Of a DNA stretch of 53,826 bases, positions 11,291 to 19,589 are shown piece by piece; the stretch's first letter is position 1; each line of letters begins with the position of its first letter. A program made the translations under genes and the position numbers. Below the pieces are notes generated by a model, which was not told the DNA's origin, searched no databases, and saw only the letters and a program-made list of their open reading frames with translations. Source of the DNA: Phenylobacterium sp. (GTDB lineage: Bacteria; Pseudomonadota; Alphaproteobacteria; Caulobacterales; Caulobacteraceae); NCBI RefSeq assembly GCF_025934275.1, contig NZ_JAICYI010000018.1, forward strand, positions 1 to 53,826, in the 5' to 3' direction.

Positions 11291-12508
11291 TCAGGGGTTC
11301 CAGGCGCGCTCGCCGTGGGCGGCGAGGTCGAGGCCCTCCTCGATCACCTCCTCGCGGGCCCGAAGGCCCACCGTCTTCTCGCAGAAGAACGCGAGCCCGA
11401 AGGTGGCGATCGCCGACCAGCCGACGGTGGCGACGACGCCCAGGGCCTGGGTGGCGAGCTGGCCCGGCATGTCGACGCCCGGCGCGTAGCCGGCGCCGCC
11501 CAGCGGCTTGGCGGCCAGCACCGCGACCAGCAGCACGCCCAGCATGCCGCCCACCCCGTGGACCGCGAAGACATCGAGCGCGTCGTCGATCTTCACCCGA
11601 TGGCGCACGAACTCGACGGCGTTGTAGCAGATGAGGCTGGCCGCCGCGCCGATCGCCGCGCCCGCGATTGGACCGACGAAGCCGGACGCCGGGGTCACCG
11701 TGGCGAGCCCGGCGACGACGCCGGTCACCATGCCAACCATGCTGGCGCGCTTGAAGCGGATCCATTCGATCAGCGCCCAAACAAGACCGGCGCTGGCGGC
11801 CGAGAGGTGGGTGGCGATGAGGGCGGCTGCGGCGTCTCCGTTGGCGGCCAGCGCCGAGCCGGCGTTGAAGCCGTACCAGCCGACCCACAGCATGCCCGCC
11901 CCGATCATCGTCAGGCCGGGATTGTGCGGCGGCGACAGCTCCCGCGGGTAGCCGTCGCGCGGGCCGAGCCGCCAGGCGAGCACGATCGCCGAGGTCCCCG
12001 CGGTGGCGTGCACGACCAGGCCGCCGGCGTAGTCCATGACGTGGCGGCTCATCAGCCAGCCGCCGCCCCACACCCAGTGGGCGACCGGCGCATAGACCAC
12101 GAACAGCCACAGCCCGGAGAAGACCAGCACGGCGGCGAAGCGGATACGCTCGACGAAGGCCCCCACGATCAGCGCCGGGGTGATCACCGCAAAGGTCATC
12201 TGGAAGGCGAAGAACAGAGTCTCGGGCAGGCTGCCGGCGACGCTCTCGCGGCCGACGCCCATGAGCCCGAACTTGGCGAGGTCGCCGATCAGCGGCGCGG
12301 TCCCGGAGAACGCCAGGCTGTAGGCCCCGAACAGCCACAGCACCGAGGCGAGGCAGGCGATCGCCACGCAATGCATCATCACCGAAAGCACGTTCTTCAT
12401 GCGCACCAGGCCGGCGTAGAACAGCGCCAGCCCCGGCAGCGTCATGAACAGCACGAGCGCAGTGGCCGAGAGCACCCAGGCGGTGTTCGCCGGATCGATC
12501 TTGCCCAT
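11291..12508 (-). CDS. amtB: Ammonium transporter (Amt/MEP/Rh family)
   Basis: A 405-residue polytopic inner-membrane channel for ammonium/ammonia. Features of the pore are visible: the D-GG-H region of TM5 (MDYAGGLVVHATAG) and the second pore histidine in DVFAVHGVGGMLG form the twin-His site, with AFVERIRF and GWYGFNAGSALAANG as family signatures. There is no cleavable signal: the protein starts MGKIDPANTAW and goes straight into TM1. An in-frame start 28 codons upstream gives an arginine-rich tail and was rejected. Amt genes usually sit next to glnK/glnB; neither is adjacent here, although the PII-modifying enzyme glnD lies 23 kb away in this window. Confidence 0.93.
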   Translation of the reverse strand: MGKIDPANTAWVLSATALVLFMTLPGLALFYAGLVRMKNVLSVMMHCVAIACLASVLWLFGAYSLAFSGTAPLIGDLAKFGLMGVGRESVAGSLPETLFFAFQMTFAVITPALIVGAFVERIRFAAVLVFSGLWLFVVYAPVAHWVWGGGWLMSRHVMDYAGGLVVHATAGTSAIVLAWRLGPRDGYPRELSPPHNPGLTMIGAGMLWVGWYGFNAGSALAANGDAAAALIATHLSAASAGLVWALIEWIRFKRASMVGMVTGVVAGLATVTPASGFVGPIAGAAIGAAASLICYNAVEFVRHRVKIDDALDVFAVHGVGGMLGVLLVAVLAAKPLGGAGYAPGVDMPGQLATQALGVVATVGWSAIATFGLAFFCEKTVGLRAREEVIEEGLDLAAHGERAWNP

Positions 12509-12675
12509 GGATGACGTCCCCGAAGCACAGGGCGCCCGGACTCGCAGGCGCCGCCCCCGCGGCCGAATAGCCGCAAAGCTCGGCCGGGGCAAAGCCTGAA
12601 CACCGGACCGACGGCGGGGCCGATCGCCTCATGCCCCGGCCGCCCGCGGGTCGGCGATATTTCCGCAACCAAGCC

Positions 12676-12700
12676 GGAACCTATCATTTGAGACCGGGTT
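12676..12700 (+). promoter_or_regulatory. Candidate EcfG (general stress) promoter, distal
   Basis: GGAAC (12676-12680), 16 bases, then GGTT (12697-12700) fits the alphaproteobacterial general stress sigma factor consensus GGAAC-N16/17-(c)GTT (SigT in Caulobacter, EcfG elsewhere). It lies 181 bases upstream of the BON-domain gene start. A transcript from here would contain the 12748-12799 hairpin. The match is by eye. Confidence 0.45.
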
Positions 12701-12747
12701 GTGCGGGCGGCCTCTCGACGACTTGCCTGTCGGATAAGAGGGGCTCC

Positions 12748-12799
12748 GGTCGACCCGGCCTGACAACCCTGGCATCCCCCCGACCAAGCCGGGTCGACC
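12748..12799. repeat. 12-bp perfect inverted repeat upstream of the BON-domain gene
   Basis: GGTCGACCCGGC (12748-12759) is exactly complementary to GCCGGGTCGACC (12788-12799), with a 28-base spacer. It lies between the two candidate EcfG promoters in the 372-base gap that separates the divergent amtB and BON-domain genes. It could be a leader-RNA stem, an operator or a relic of a dispersed repeat. No T-run follows, so an intrinsic terminator is unlikely. Confidence 0.55.
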
Positions 12800-12818
12800 A
12801 TCCTTCACCCTTCCGCCT

Positions 12819-12843
12819 GGAACAGCCCCGCCGCTGGCCGGTT
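12819..12843 (+). promoter_or_regulatory. Candidate EcfG (general stress) promoter, proximal
   Basis: GGAAC (12819-12823), 16 bases, then GGTT (12840-12843): the same spacing and -10 core as the distal match. The -10 element ends 37 bases before the start codon at 12881, the position expected of a working promoter with a short leader containing the ribosome-binding site GGGAG. BON-domain/OsmY-like genes are typical members of the general stress regulon, which supports the call. Confidence 0.6.
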
Positions 12844-12880
12844 CTTTCCCGCGAAGCCGTCTGCGAGTGGGAGATCCGTC

Positions 12881-13534
12881 ATGGCCGATCGGCGCAACGA
12901 GCAAGACCCGGGACGCCTAGGCTATCCGCAGCTCGGGTATGGTCGCGGCTACGGCCGCGACTTCGGCGGCGGCGGCCGGAACCAGGGCTACGACGGCAGC
13001 TGGGGCGAGGGCTATGGCGCGAGTCTCGGCCCCTCCGACTACCGCGAGGGTTTCGCCGGCGCCGACCGAAGCGCGCCCGGCTTCGGCGGCCGCGAGGACT
13101 TCGCCGGCGACGACCGCACCTGGATGGACGCCCGCGCCGAGGAGAACCGGCCCCTGGCGGGGCCCCACGCCGGCAAGGGACCGCAGGGCTGGACGCGCAC
13201 CGACGCGCGGCTGAAGGAGCAGGTCTGCGAGGCGCTGATGCAGGACCGGTTGCTCGACGCCCGCGGCATCGAGGTGGCGACGGAGGGCGGCGTCGTCACC
13301 CTGAACGGCACGGTCGCCGCGGCCGCCGGCGTGCGACTCGCCGAGACCATCGTGCGCCGCTGCGGCGGGGTGAAGGACGTGAGCAACAACCTCACGGTCG
13401 CGCCGCCCCGAACGCCTGACGAGCGCGCGCCGCTCGGAGCCGAGACCGGCGCGCGCTCGCCGCTGCAGGAAGGCGAGCACGACGAGAGCGGCCGCGAGGA
13501 AGGCCCGCGCCACTTCCCGAAGCTGGCGATGTGA
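12881..13534 (+). CDS. BON-domain protein with Gly/Tyr-rich N-terminus
   Basis: The 217-residue protein has a low-complexity first third rich in Gly, Tyr, Arg and Asp (repeats such as YGRGYGRDFGG and GYDGSWGEGYG). A single BON domain follows at about residues 108-170 (DARLKEQVCEALMQDRLLDA, then VTLNGTVAAAAGVRLAETIV and VKDVSNNL). The tail is charged and disordered. There is no signal peptide, so it is probably cytosolic, unlike OsmY. BON domains bind phospholipid or protein surfaces and occur in envelope-stress proteins. Two matches to the general stress promoter consensus lie upstream, suggesting stress induction. The domain call is firm; the cellular role is inferred. Confidence 0.85.
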   Translation: MADRRNEQDPGRLGYPQLGYGRGYGRDFGGGGRNQGYDGSWGEGYGASLGPSDYREGFAGADRSAPGFGGREDFAGDDRTWMDARAEENRPLAGPHAGKGPQGWTRTDARLKEQVCEALMQDRLLDARGIEVATEGGVVTLNGTVAAAAGVRLAETIVRRCGGVKDVSNNLTVAPPRTPDERAPLGAETGARSPLQEGEHDESGREEGPRHFPKLAM

Positions 13535-13556
13535 GGCTCGGCAGGGCTCGTATCCT

Positions 13557-13595
13557 GGGTCCCTGATCGGCCTTGCGGGCCGTCCGGGATGACGG
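13557..13595. repeat. REP-like element (family A), half copy
   Basis: The segment from GGGTCCC (13557-13563) through GATCGGCC to GGGATGACGG (13586-13595) repeats the right half of the element at 3876-3979, including the CGTCCGGGATGACGG end. It occupies the short gap between the BON-domain gene and the sirtuin gene and ends 12 bases before the sirtuin start. Confidence 0.65.
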
Positions 13596-13607
13596 AACAT
13601 TGGACGC

Positions 13608-14351
13608 ATGTCGCGATCCGACCTCGCCCGCATGATCGCCGAGGCGCGCCGGCTGGTGGTGTTCACCGGCGCCGGCGCCTCCACCGAATCCGGCATCCCC
13701 GACTTCCGCTCGCCGGGGGGCGTCTGGAGCCGGATGAAGCCGATCTATTTCCAGGACTTCGTCGCCGACCCGGCCCGGCGGCGCGAAGCCTGGGAGCGGG
13801 CGTTCACCGGCCGCGCCGGCTGGACCGGACGGGCGCCCAACGCCGGCCACTTCGCGGTGGCGCGGTTGGTGGCCGACGGCAAGTGCGCGGCGGTCATCAC
13901 CCAGAATGTCGACAACCTGCACCAGGATTCCGGCGTGCCGGCGGAGAAGGTGATCGAGCTGCACGGCAACGCGAGCTACGCGGCATGCCTCGACTGCGGC
14001 GAGCGCCACGAACTCGCCGAGCTGAAGGAGGGCTTCCTCAAGGCCGGCGAGATCCCCTACTGCCGCGCCTGCGGGGGGCTGGTGAAGACCGCCACCATCT
14101 CCTTCGGCCAGCCGATGCCAGCCGGGCCGATGGCCCGGGCGGAGGCGGAGACGCTGGCCTGCGACCTGTTCCTGGTGCTGGGCTCCTCGCTGGTGGTCTA
14201 TCCCGCGGCGGGGTTCCCGCTGCTCGCCAAGCGCAACGGGGCCAGGCTCGCCATCGTCAACCGCGAGCCCACCGACCTCGACAGGTTCGCCGACCTCGTG
14301 CTGCACGATGAGATCGGGCCGGTGATGAGCGGCGTCGTGCCGGCGAACTGA
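13608..14351 (+). CDS. cobB: NAD-dependent protein deacylase (sirtuin, CobB type)
   Basis: A 247-residue sirtuin that removes acetyl or other acyl groups from lysines using NAD. The NAD-binding motif GAGAS (21-25) is followed by SGIPDFRSPGGVW, then TQNVDNLHQDSG. The catalytic His119 is in ELHGN. A zinc ribbon is formed by CLDCGE and CRACGG. LVLGSSLVVYPAAGFP closes the Rossmann fold. It lacks the Ala-Tyr-Arg-type pair that marks SIRT5-like desuccinylases (the GASTESGIPDFRS region continues with SPGG), so deacetylation is the default guess. The ATG at 13608 gives a start in line with the family. It stands alone, with no acyl-CoA synthetase or acetyltransferase partner adjacent. Confidence 0.92.
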   Translation: MSRSDLARMIAEARRLVVFTGAGASTESGIPDFRSPGGVWSRMKPIYFQDFVADPARRREAWERAFTGRAGWTGRAPNAGHFAVARLVADGKCAAVITQNVDNLHQDSGVPAEKVIELHGNASYAACLDCGERHELAELKEGFLKAGEIPYCRACGGLVKTATISFGQPMPAGPMARAEAETLACDLFLVLGSSLVVYPAAGFPLLAKRNGARLAIVNREPTDLDRFADLVLHDEIGPVMSGVVPAN

Positions 14352-14504
14352 GCGGGGTCGCGGGCCGCGAGCTCCTGGAAGAACTCGTCCCAGGTGATCT
14401 GCCGTAGCGGCCGTGGCCGGACAGGCCGCGTGCGGCTCCTTGCACGTTGACAGGGCCGCGAGCCCGCGGTTTGCCTTCAGCGCCCCCTCCGGACCCCCTG
14501 AGCC

Positions 14505-14975
14505 ATGTCCCGCATCCGTCCCTTGAGCCTCGTTCCGCCGCTCGCCGCCCTGGCGCTGGGCGGCTGCGTCACCCACAGCGTCAGGCCCACGCCCAGCAAG
14601 GCGATCCTGGAAGCCCGGGCGCACCACACGGTGGCGATCCGGCCCAACACCTGTCCCGAGCTCGCCTCGCCTGCCGCCGTCGAGTTCGGCTTCGAGGAGA
14701 ACGCCCTGAGCGAGCTCGACACGCCGGCGCTCGACACCCTCACCGCCGGGCTCGCCTGCCATCCGGGCGTGAGCGCCATCGTCGTCGGCGAGGCGGACGG
14801 CCACGGGACCGCGGCGGAGCAGCACAAGCTGGCCGGCGAGCGGGCGCAGGCGGTCGTCGCCGACCTGCAGCGACGCGGCGTCGCGGCGGCGCGCCTGACC
14901 AGCCAGGTGGAGGGCAAGGAGCCCGCGGGCGACGCCCAGCACGTGGTGATCCTGGCCCAAGGGCGACGGTGGTGA
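14505..14975 (+). CDS. OmpA-like domain lipoprotein
   Basis: The 156-residue protein begins with a lipoprotein signal ending in LGGC (Cys21). The C-terminal half has the OmpA/Pal peptidoglycan-binding pattern: VEFGFEENALSELDTPAL, an ...VGEADGHGTAAEQHKLAGERAQAVVADLQRRGV helix pair, then a final beta-strand (HVVILAQG). The usual DG(H/Y)xDxxG and NxxLSxxRA signatures are only loosely kept (GEADGHG, HKLAGERAQ), so peptidoglycan binding is probable rather than certain. Outer-membrane anchoring is expected because no Asp follows the lipidated Cys. It stands alone between the sirtuin and the convergent dehydrogenase gene. Confidence 0.75.
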   Translation: MSRIRPLSLVPPLAALALGGCVTHSVRPTPSKAILEARAHHTVAIRPNTCPELASPAAVEFGFEENALSELDTPALDTLTAGLACHPGVSAIVVGEADGHGTAAEQHKLAGERAQAVVADLQRRGVAAARLTSQVEGKEPAGDAQHVVILAQGRRW

Positions 14976-15006
14976 CACGTTAGCCTCCGGCGCCTCCGGA
15001 GACGGG

Positions 15007-16461
15007 TCAGGGCTGGACGAGCACGGTCTTGACGTTGACGAACTCGTGGATGCCGAACTCGGAGCATTCGCGGCCGTAGCCGGACTCCTTCACGCCGCCG
15101 AACGGCAGCCTGGGATCGGAGCGCACGGCGGCGTTGACGAAGCTGAGGCCCGCCTGCAGCTCGTCGCGGGCGATGCGCGCGCCGTTCTGCGCATCGGCGG
15201 TGATCACGCCCGAGCCCAGGCCGAAGCGGGAGTCGTTGGCGATCCGGATGGCCTCGCCCTCGTCGCTGGCCTCGATGATTGCGACGACCGGCCCGAACAC
15301 CTCCTCATCGTAGGCCGGCATCCCCGGGCGGACGTCTGCGAGCACGGTCGGCGGATACCAGGCGCCGGGCCGGTCCGGGACCTCGCCGCCTTTCAGGAGG
15401 CGGGCGCCGGCCGCGAGGCTCCGCCTGACCTGGTCGTGGATGTCGTCTCGCGCCTTGATCGACTGCATCGGGCCGAGCCGGGTCGCCGGATCGCGCGGGT
15501 CGCCCATGCGGTAGGCCTGCATCGCCTCGACGAGGGCGCGCTCGAACGCCTCGCGGATGTCGCGCACCACCACGAAGCGCTTGCCGGCGATGCAGCTCTG
15601 GCCGCCGTTGACCATGCGCGCGGCGGCAGCGATCTCCGCGGCCCTGGCGGGCTCGGCATCGCGCAGGATGACGTAGGCGTCGGAGCCGCCGAGCTCGAGC
15701 ACCGACTTCTTCAGCACGCCGCCGGCCGCGCGGGCGACCTGGCGGCCGGCCTCGACGCTGCCGGTGAGGGTGACCGCGGCGACGTCCGGATGCTCGATCA
15801 GCGCCTCGGTCTCGCGGCCGGGGATCAGCACGGTGCGGAACAGGTCCTCCGGGAAACCCGCCTCGCGGAACACGGCCTCGACGGCGAGCGCGCAGCCCGG
15901 CACGTTGGAGGCGTGCTTGAGGAGCGCGGCGTCGCCGGCCATCAGCGTCGGCGCGGCGAAGCGGAAGACCTGCCAGAACGGGAAGTTCCACGGCATCACC
16001 GCCAGCACCACGCCCAGCGGATTGAAGGTGACGAAGGCCCGAGCGGAGCCCGGCGGCCCCCCCATCTCCACCGGCCGGTCGGCGAGGAAGCCCTGCGCGT
16101 GCTCGGCGAAGTAATCGCAATTGGCGGCGCACTTCTCGATCTCGGCGAGGCCCTCGGTGACGGTCTTGCCCATCTCGGCGGTCATCAGCTCGGCGAACTC
16201 GGCCTTGCGGCGGCGGAGCACGCCGGCGGCGGCGCGCATGGCCTTCGCCCGCTCGGCATAGGGCGTGCGGGCCCAGCGGGGCCAGGCGGCGCTCACGCGG
16301 TCCAGGATGGCGAGGGCGTCCTCGCGGCTGTGGCCCTCGTAGCTCCTGCCGTTCTGGCCGCTGGCGGGATCGACGGTCTCGATCCTCGGGCGCCGGGCCG
16401 GCGGGGCCGCCGGTTCGCGGGCCTGCGATGCGTCGCGTTCCGTGCGGATGGGCTCGTCCAT
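15007..16461 (-). CDS. NAD(P)-dependent succinate-semialdehyde dehydrogenase-like aldehyde dehydrogenase
   Basis: A 484-residue aldehyde dehydrogenase of the SSADH group. The catalytic pair is Glu256 in LELGGSD and Cys290 in GGQSCIAGKR. The NAD-binding segment is LAVMPWNFPFWQVFR and the C-terminal motif is LPFGGVKESGYGREC. The product is slightly longer than the roughly 455 residues of GabD1-type enzymes because of a Pro/Arg-rich N-terminal extension of about 25 residues. No gabT or other GABA gene is adjacent, so the physiological aldehyde is open. It converges with the OmpA-like gene and is divergent from the phosphatase at 16599. Confidence 0.88.
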   Translation of the reverse strand: MDEPIRTERDASQAREPAAPPARRPRIETVDPASGQNGRSYEGHSREDALAILDRVSAAWPRWARTPYAERAKAMRAAAGVLRRRKAEFAELMTAEMGKTVTEGLAEIEKCAANCDYFAEHAQGFLADRPVEMGGPPGSARAFVTFNPLGVVLAVMPWNFPFWQVFRFAAPTLMAGDAALLKHASNVPGCALAVEAVFREAGFPEDLFRTVLIPGRETEALIEHPDVAAVTLTGSVEAGRQVARAAGGVLKKSVLELGGSDAYVILRDAEPARAAEIAAAARMVNGGQSCIAGKRFVVVRDIREAFERALVEAMQAYRMGDPRDPATRLGPMQSIKARDDIHDQVRRSLAAGARLLKGGEVPDRPGAWYPPTVLADVRPGMPAYDEEVFGPVVAIIEASDEGEAIRIANDSRFGLGSGVITADAQNGARIARDELQAGLSFVNAAVRSDPRLPFGGVKESGYGRECSEFGIHEFVNVKTVLVQP

Positions 16462-16598
16462 GACGCGCCTCCCATGCCAGATGCCCCCGGCCCGAGGAGC
16501 GAACCCGCCCGCGCCGCGCCGGTTCCGGCAGTCTAGCGCATCGGGCGCGACCGCGGCGCAGCTTCCGAACCGGCCCGCAAGCGCCTAGGTAGGGCGCC

Positions 16599-17282
16599 AT
16601 GACCGCCGCGCCCGACGGCCCCCGCTTCGACATGGCCAAGCCGGCCGGCCGGCTGCGGGCCTGGCTCGACTACCTGTGGAACGACCACGCCTACCTGCGG
16701 CTGAGCTTCTCCAACGCACACTGGATCTCGGACGAGCTGGTGCGCGCCAACCAGCCGTGGCCGCACCAGCTGGCCGTCTGGAAGGCGAAGGGCATCCGGA
16801 CGGTGATCAACCTGCGCGGCGGGCAGGACGGCAGCTTCTACGCCCTGGAGCAGGAGGCGTGCGCCCGCCTGGGCCTGAAACTCGAGACCTTTCGCGTCGG
16901 CTCGCGCGAGGCGCCGACGCGGGAGACGGTGCTGGGGGCCAAGCGGCTGTTCGAGCGGATCGAGTATCCGGCGCTGATGCACTGCAAGTCGGGCGCGGAC
17001 CGAGCCGGGATGATGAGCGTGCTCTACATGCACTTTCGGCAGGGCCGGACGCTGCGCGAGGCGATGGACCAGCTGGGGCTCAAGTACCTGCACGTCCGCC
17101 ACGGCAAGACCGGCGTGCTCGACTACACCTTCGAGCGCTACCTGACCGAGGGCGAGCCGGCGGGCCTGTCGTTCCTGGAGTGGGTGAAGAGCCCCGCCTA
17201 CGATCCGGCCGGGCTGAAGGCCGAGTTCCGCGCCGGTGCGTGGGGAACCCTGGTCACCGAGCGGCTGCTTAGGCGCGAATGA
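16599..17282 (+). CDS. Dual-specificity/tyrosine phosphatase-like protein
   Basis: The 227-residue cytosolic protein has the P-loop CX5R signature HCKSGADRAG (Cys129, Arg135). It is preceded by the family segment GIRTVINLRGG(Q) and followed by MSVLYMHFRQGRTLREAMDQL. Such bacterial DSP-like proteins dephosphorylate tyrosine, inositol phosphates or phospholipids; the Asp-rather-than-Gly pattern in the P-loop leaves the substrate open. The general-acid Asp position is uncertain. It lies 58 bases upstream of the response-regulator gene on the same strand, so it might belong to the same transcription unit, but no functional link can be shown. Confidence 0.8.
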   Translation: MTAAPDGPRFDMAKPAGRLRAWLDYLWNDHAYLRLSFSNAHWISDELVRANQPWPHQLAVWKAKGIRTVINLRGGQDGSFYALEQEACARLGLKLETFRVGSREAPTRETVLGAKRLFERIEYPALMHCKSGADRAGMMSVLYMHFRQGRTLREAMDQLGLKYLHVRHGKTGVLDYTFERYLTEGEPAGLSFLEWVKSPAYDPAGLKAEFRAGAWGTLVTERLLRRE

Positions 17283-17340
17283 GCGGCCCGGCCGTGGATT
17301 GTTTCGGCGGCGACGTCGCCGCGCCATAATCGGCGTCGAA

Positions 17341-18081
17341 ATGAGCGACATGGCCGTGTCCCCAAGCGCTCTGCCCGCCCGGCAGATCCTGGTCGTCGAC
17401 GACGACACGGAGCTGCGCCGCCAGATGGCGGCCTATCTGCGCGAGCACGGCTATCTGGTGCAGGAAGCCGCCGACGCCGCCGCGATGGAGCGGGCGCTGG
17501 CCCAGACCGCGGTCGACCTGGTGGTGCTGGACGTCATGCTGCCGGGCGAGGACGGGCTCTCCATCTGCCGGCGGCTCGCCGACGAGGGCGGCCCTGCGAT
17601 CGTCATGGTCTCGGCGATGGGCGAGGAGGTCGACCGCATCCTGGGCCTCGAGCTCGGGGCCGACGACTACCTGGCCAAGCCGTGCAATCCGCGCGAGCTG
17701 CTGGCCCGGGTGCGCGCCGTCATCCGCCGGCTGGACGAGGTGCGTGGCGGCGGCGCGCCGCGCGGCCGGACCTACCAGTTCCAGGGCTTCGTGCTGGACA
17801 TGCTCCGCCGCCAGCTGCGGGCGCCGAACGGCACCACCATCCTGCTCACCGCCGGCGAGTTCTCGCTGCTGGTCGCCTTCCTCGATCATCCGCAGCGCAT
17901 CCTGTCGCGCGACCAGCTGCTGGAGCTCGCCCGCGGCAGCCAGGCCGACGTGTTCGACCGCGCCGTCGACGTGCAGATCAGCCGCCTGCGGCGCAAGCTG
18001 CACGCCTGCGTCGAATCCGAGATCATCCGCACCTACCGCGGCGCGGGCTACCTGTTCGACGCGCGGGTGACGCGCCCGTGA
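17341..18081 (+). CDS. OmpR-family response regulator
   Basis: The 246-residue protein has a receiver domain (residues about 17-135) with the acidic pair VVDDD, phospho-acceptor Asp64 in VVLDVMLPG, a switch residue in VMVSAMGEE and Lys in DDYLAKPCNPREL. A winged-helix DNA-binding domain follows (ILLTAGEFSLLVAFLDHPQR, then VFDRAVDVQISRLRRKLHA and IRTYRGAGYLF). The start at 17341 (MSDMAVSP) removes a 35-codon arginine-rich stretch in the longer open frame. The stop codon overlaps the GTG start of the histidine kinase, so the two are translationally coupled and form a cognate pair. Confidence 0.94.
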   Translation: MSDMAVSPSALPARQILVVDDDTELRRQMAAYLREHGYLVQEAADAAAMERALAQTAVDLVVLDVMLPGEDGLSICRRLADEGGPAIVMVSAMGEEVDRILGLELGADDYLAKPCNPRELLARVRAVIRRLDEVRGGGAPRGRTYQFQGFVLDMLRRQLRAPNGTTILLTAGEFSLLVAFLDHPQRILSRDQLLELARGSQADVFDRAVDVQISRLRRKLHACVESEIIRTYRGAGYLFDARVTRP

Positions 18082-19535
18082 CACCGCGCCGGCGCTGGCC
18101 CGGGCCGCACGCCCCGATCGGCCTGCAGCTCGTCGGCCTCTTGCTGATCAGCCTGCTGGCGGCCCAGGCGATCAGCATGGCCGCGATCCTCTTGATGCCG
18201 CCGCCGCGGCCGGCGGTCTACCACCTGAGCGAGGTGGCCCAGGCGCTCCGCGGCGGGTCGTTGCGGACCCGCTTCGGCCGGCCGCTGATCCGCACGGTGG
18301 AGACAGAGCTGCCGGCCGAGCTGAAGGCCCAGCCGGCGCGTCGCGAGCGGGCCCGCGCCGCGCTCGCCGCCGCGCTCGGCGCGCCCCAGGCGCGCGTCCG
18401 CTACCTGCAGCAGCCCACCGCCGAGTGGCGGCTGTTCCGCGCGCTCGGCGGACAGCGGCACGGGCCGTCGCCGATGCGCGAGCTCGGGCCCACGGATCCC
18501 TCGGGGAGCGGCGCGTCGCCGCCGGCCCCGGGCGGCGGCCCAGGCTCTGCGCCGCGCGGACCGTGGCCGCGGTTCGGGCCGGGCAATGCGTTCGACCTGC
18601 CGATCATGGGCGAGTTCACGGCCGCGCTCGCGGCGCCGGATGGCCGCTGGGTGGTGGTCCGCAACGCGCCCGAGCCCTTCCCCGGCGAATGGCAGGTCCG
18701 CGCCGCGCTCTGGCTGCTGGCCGGGTTCCTGGTGGTGGCCCCGGCCGGCTACCTGTTCGCGCGGCGGATCACCGCGCCGCTGAAGCGCTTCGTCGAGGCC
18801 GCCGAGCAGCTCGGGCGCGACCCGCATGCGCCGCAGATGATCCTGACCGGCCCCGCCGAGGTGGGCGCGGCCGCCCGCGCCTTCAACGAGATGCAGGCGA
18901 GGCTGCGCCGCTATATCGGCGACCGGACGGCGATGGTGGGGGCGATCTCGCACGACCTGCGCACGCCGCTCGCCCGCATCCGGTTCAAGATGGAGCGCGC
19001 CCCCGCCAGGCTGAAGGACGACGTGCTCGCCGACGTGGCGCAGATGGAGCAGATGATCGGCGGCGTGCTCGCCTTCATCCGCGACGAGGGGCAGCCGAAA
19101 CGGCGCGAGCGGCTCGATCTGCTGTCGGTGCTGGAGTGCGTCGCCGACGACGCGGCCATGCTGGGCGGCGACGTGGAGATCGTCGAGGCCGCGCCGGTCA
19201 CCGTCGACGGCGATGCGGTCGCCCTGCAGCGGCTGTTCGGCAACCTGGTGGACAACGCCGTGAAATACGGCGGCGCGGCGCGCATCCGGCTCAGCCAACA
19301 GGGCGAAGCCGCCGTGGTGGAGATCGCCGACCGCGGCCCGGGGCTGGCGCTCGAGGACCTGGAGCGGGCGTTCCAGCCGTTCTACCGAGCCGACGCCTCG
19401 CGCAACCTGGACAAGGCCGGCGTGGGGCTGGGCCTGCCGATCGCCCGCTCGGCGGCGCGCGCCCACGGCGGCGACGTGCAGCTGGAGCCCGCGGCCGGGG
19501 GGCTGAAGGCGGTGGTGACCCTGCCGGCGCTGTAG
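18078..19535 (+). CDS. Sensor histidine kinase
   Basis: A 485-residue inner-membrane kinase. TM1 (GLQLVGLLLISLLAAQAISM) is followed by a periplasmic domain of about 190 residues that contains a Pro/Gly/Ser-rich linker around residues 135-165. TM2 is ALWLLAGFLVVAPAGYLFA, then come a HAMP domain and a DHp helix with His292 in AISHDLRTPLARI. The ATPase motifs are NLVDNAVKYG (N box), DRGPGLALED (G1), FYR-ADASRN and GVGLGLPIA (G2). The GTG start at 18078 overlaps the regulator's TGA (GTGA). The ABC transporter genes begin 54 bases downstream, which suggests that the system controls or senses through that transporter. Confidence 0.93.
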   Translation: MTPRRRWPGPHAPIGLQLVGLLLISLLAAQAISMAAILLMPPPRPAVYHLSEVAQALRGGSLRTRFGRPLIRTVETELPAELKAQPARRERARAALAAALGAPQARVRYLQQPTAEWRLFRALGGQRHGPSPMRELGPTDPSGSGASPPAPGGGPGSAPRGPWPRFGPGNAFDLPIMGEFTAALAAPDGRWVVVRNAPEPFPGEWQVRAALWLLAGFLVVAPAGYLFARRITAPLKRFVEAAEQLGRDPHAPQMILTGPAEVGAAARAFNEMQARLRRYIGDRTAMVGAISHDLRTPLARIRFKMERAPARLKDDVLADVAQMEQMIGGVLAFIRDEGQPKRRERLDLLSVLECVADDAAMLGGDVEIVEAAPVTVDGDAVALQRLFGNLVDNAVKYGGAARIRLSQQGEAAVVEIADRGPGLALEDLERAFQPFYRADASRNLDKAGVGLGLPIARSAARAHGGDVQLEPAAGGLKAVVTLPAL

Positions 19536-19589
19536 GGCGCCCCTCCGCGCGGCCCTTGCGCGGAACGGCGACGCCGGGACAATGGGGCC

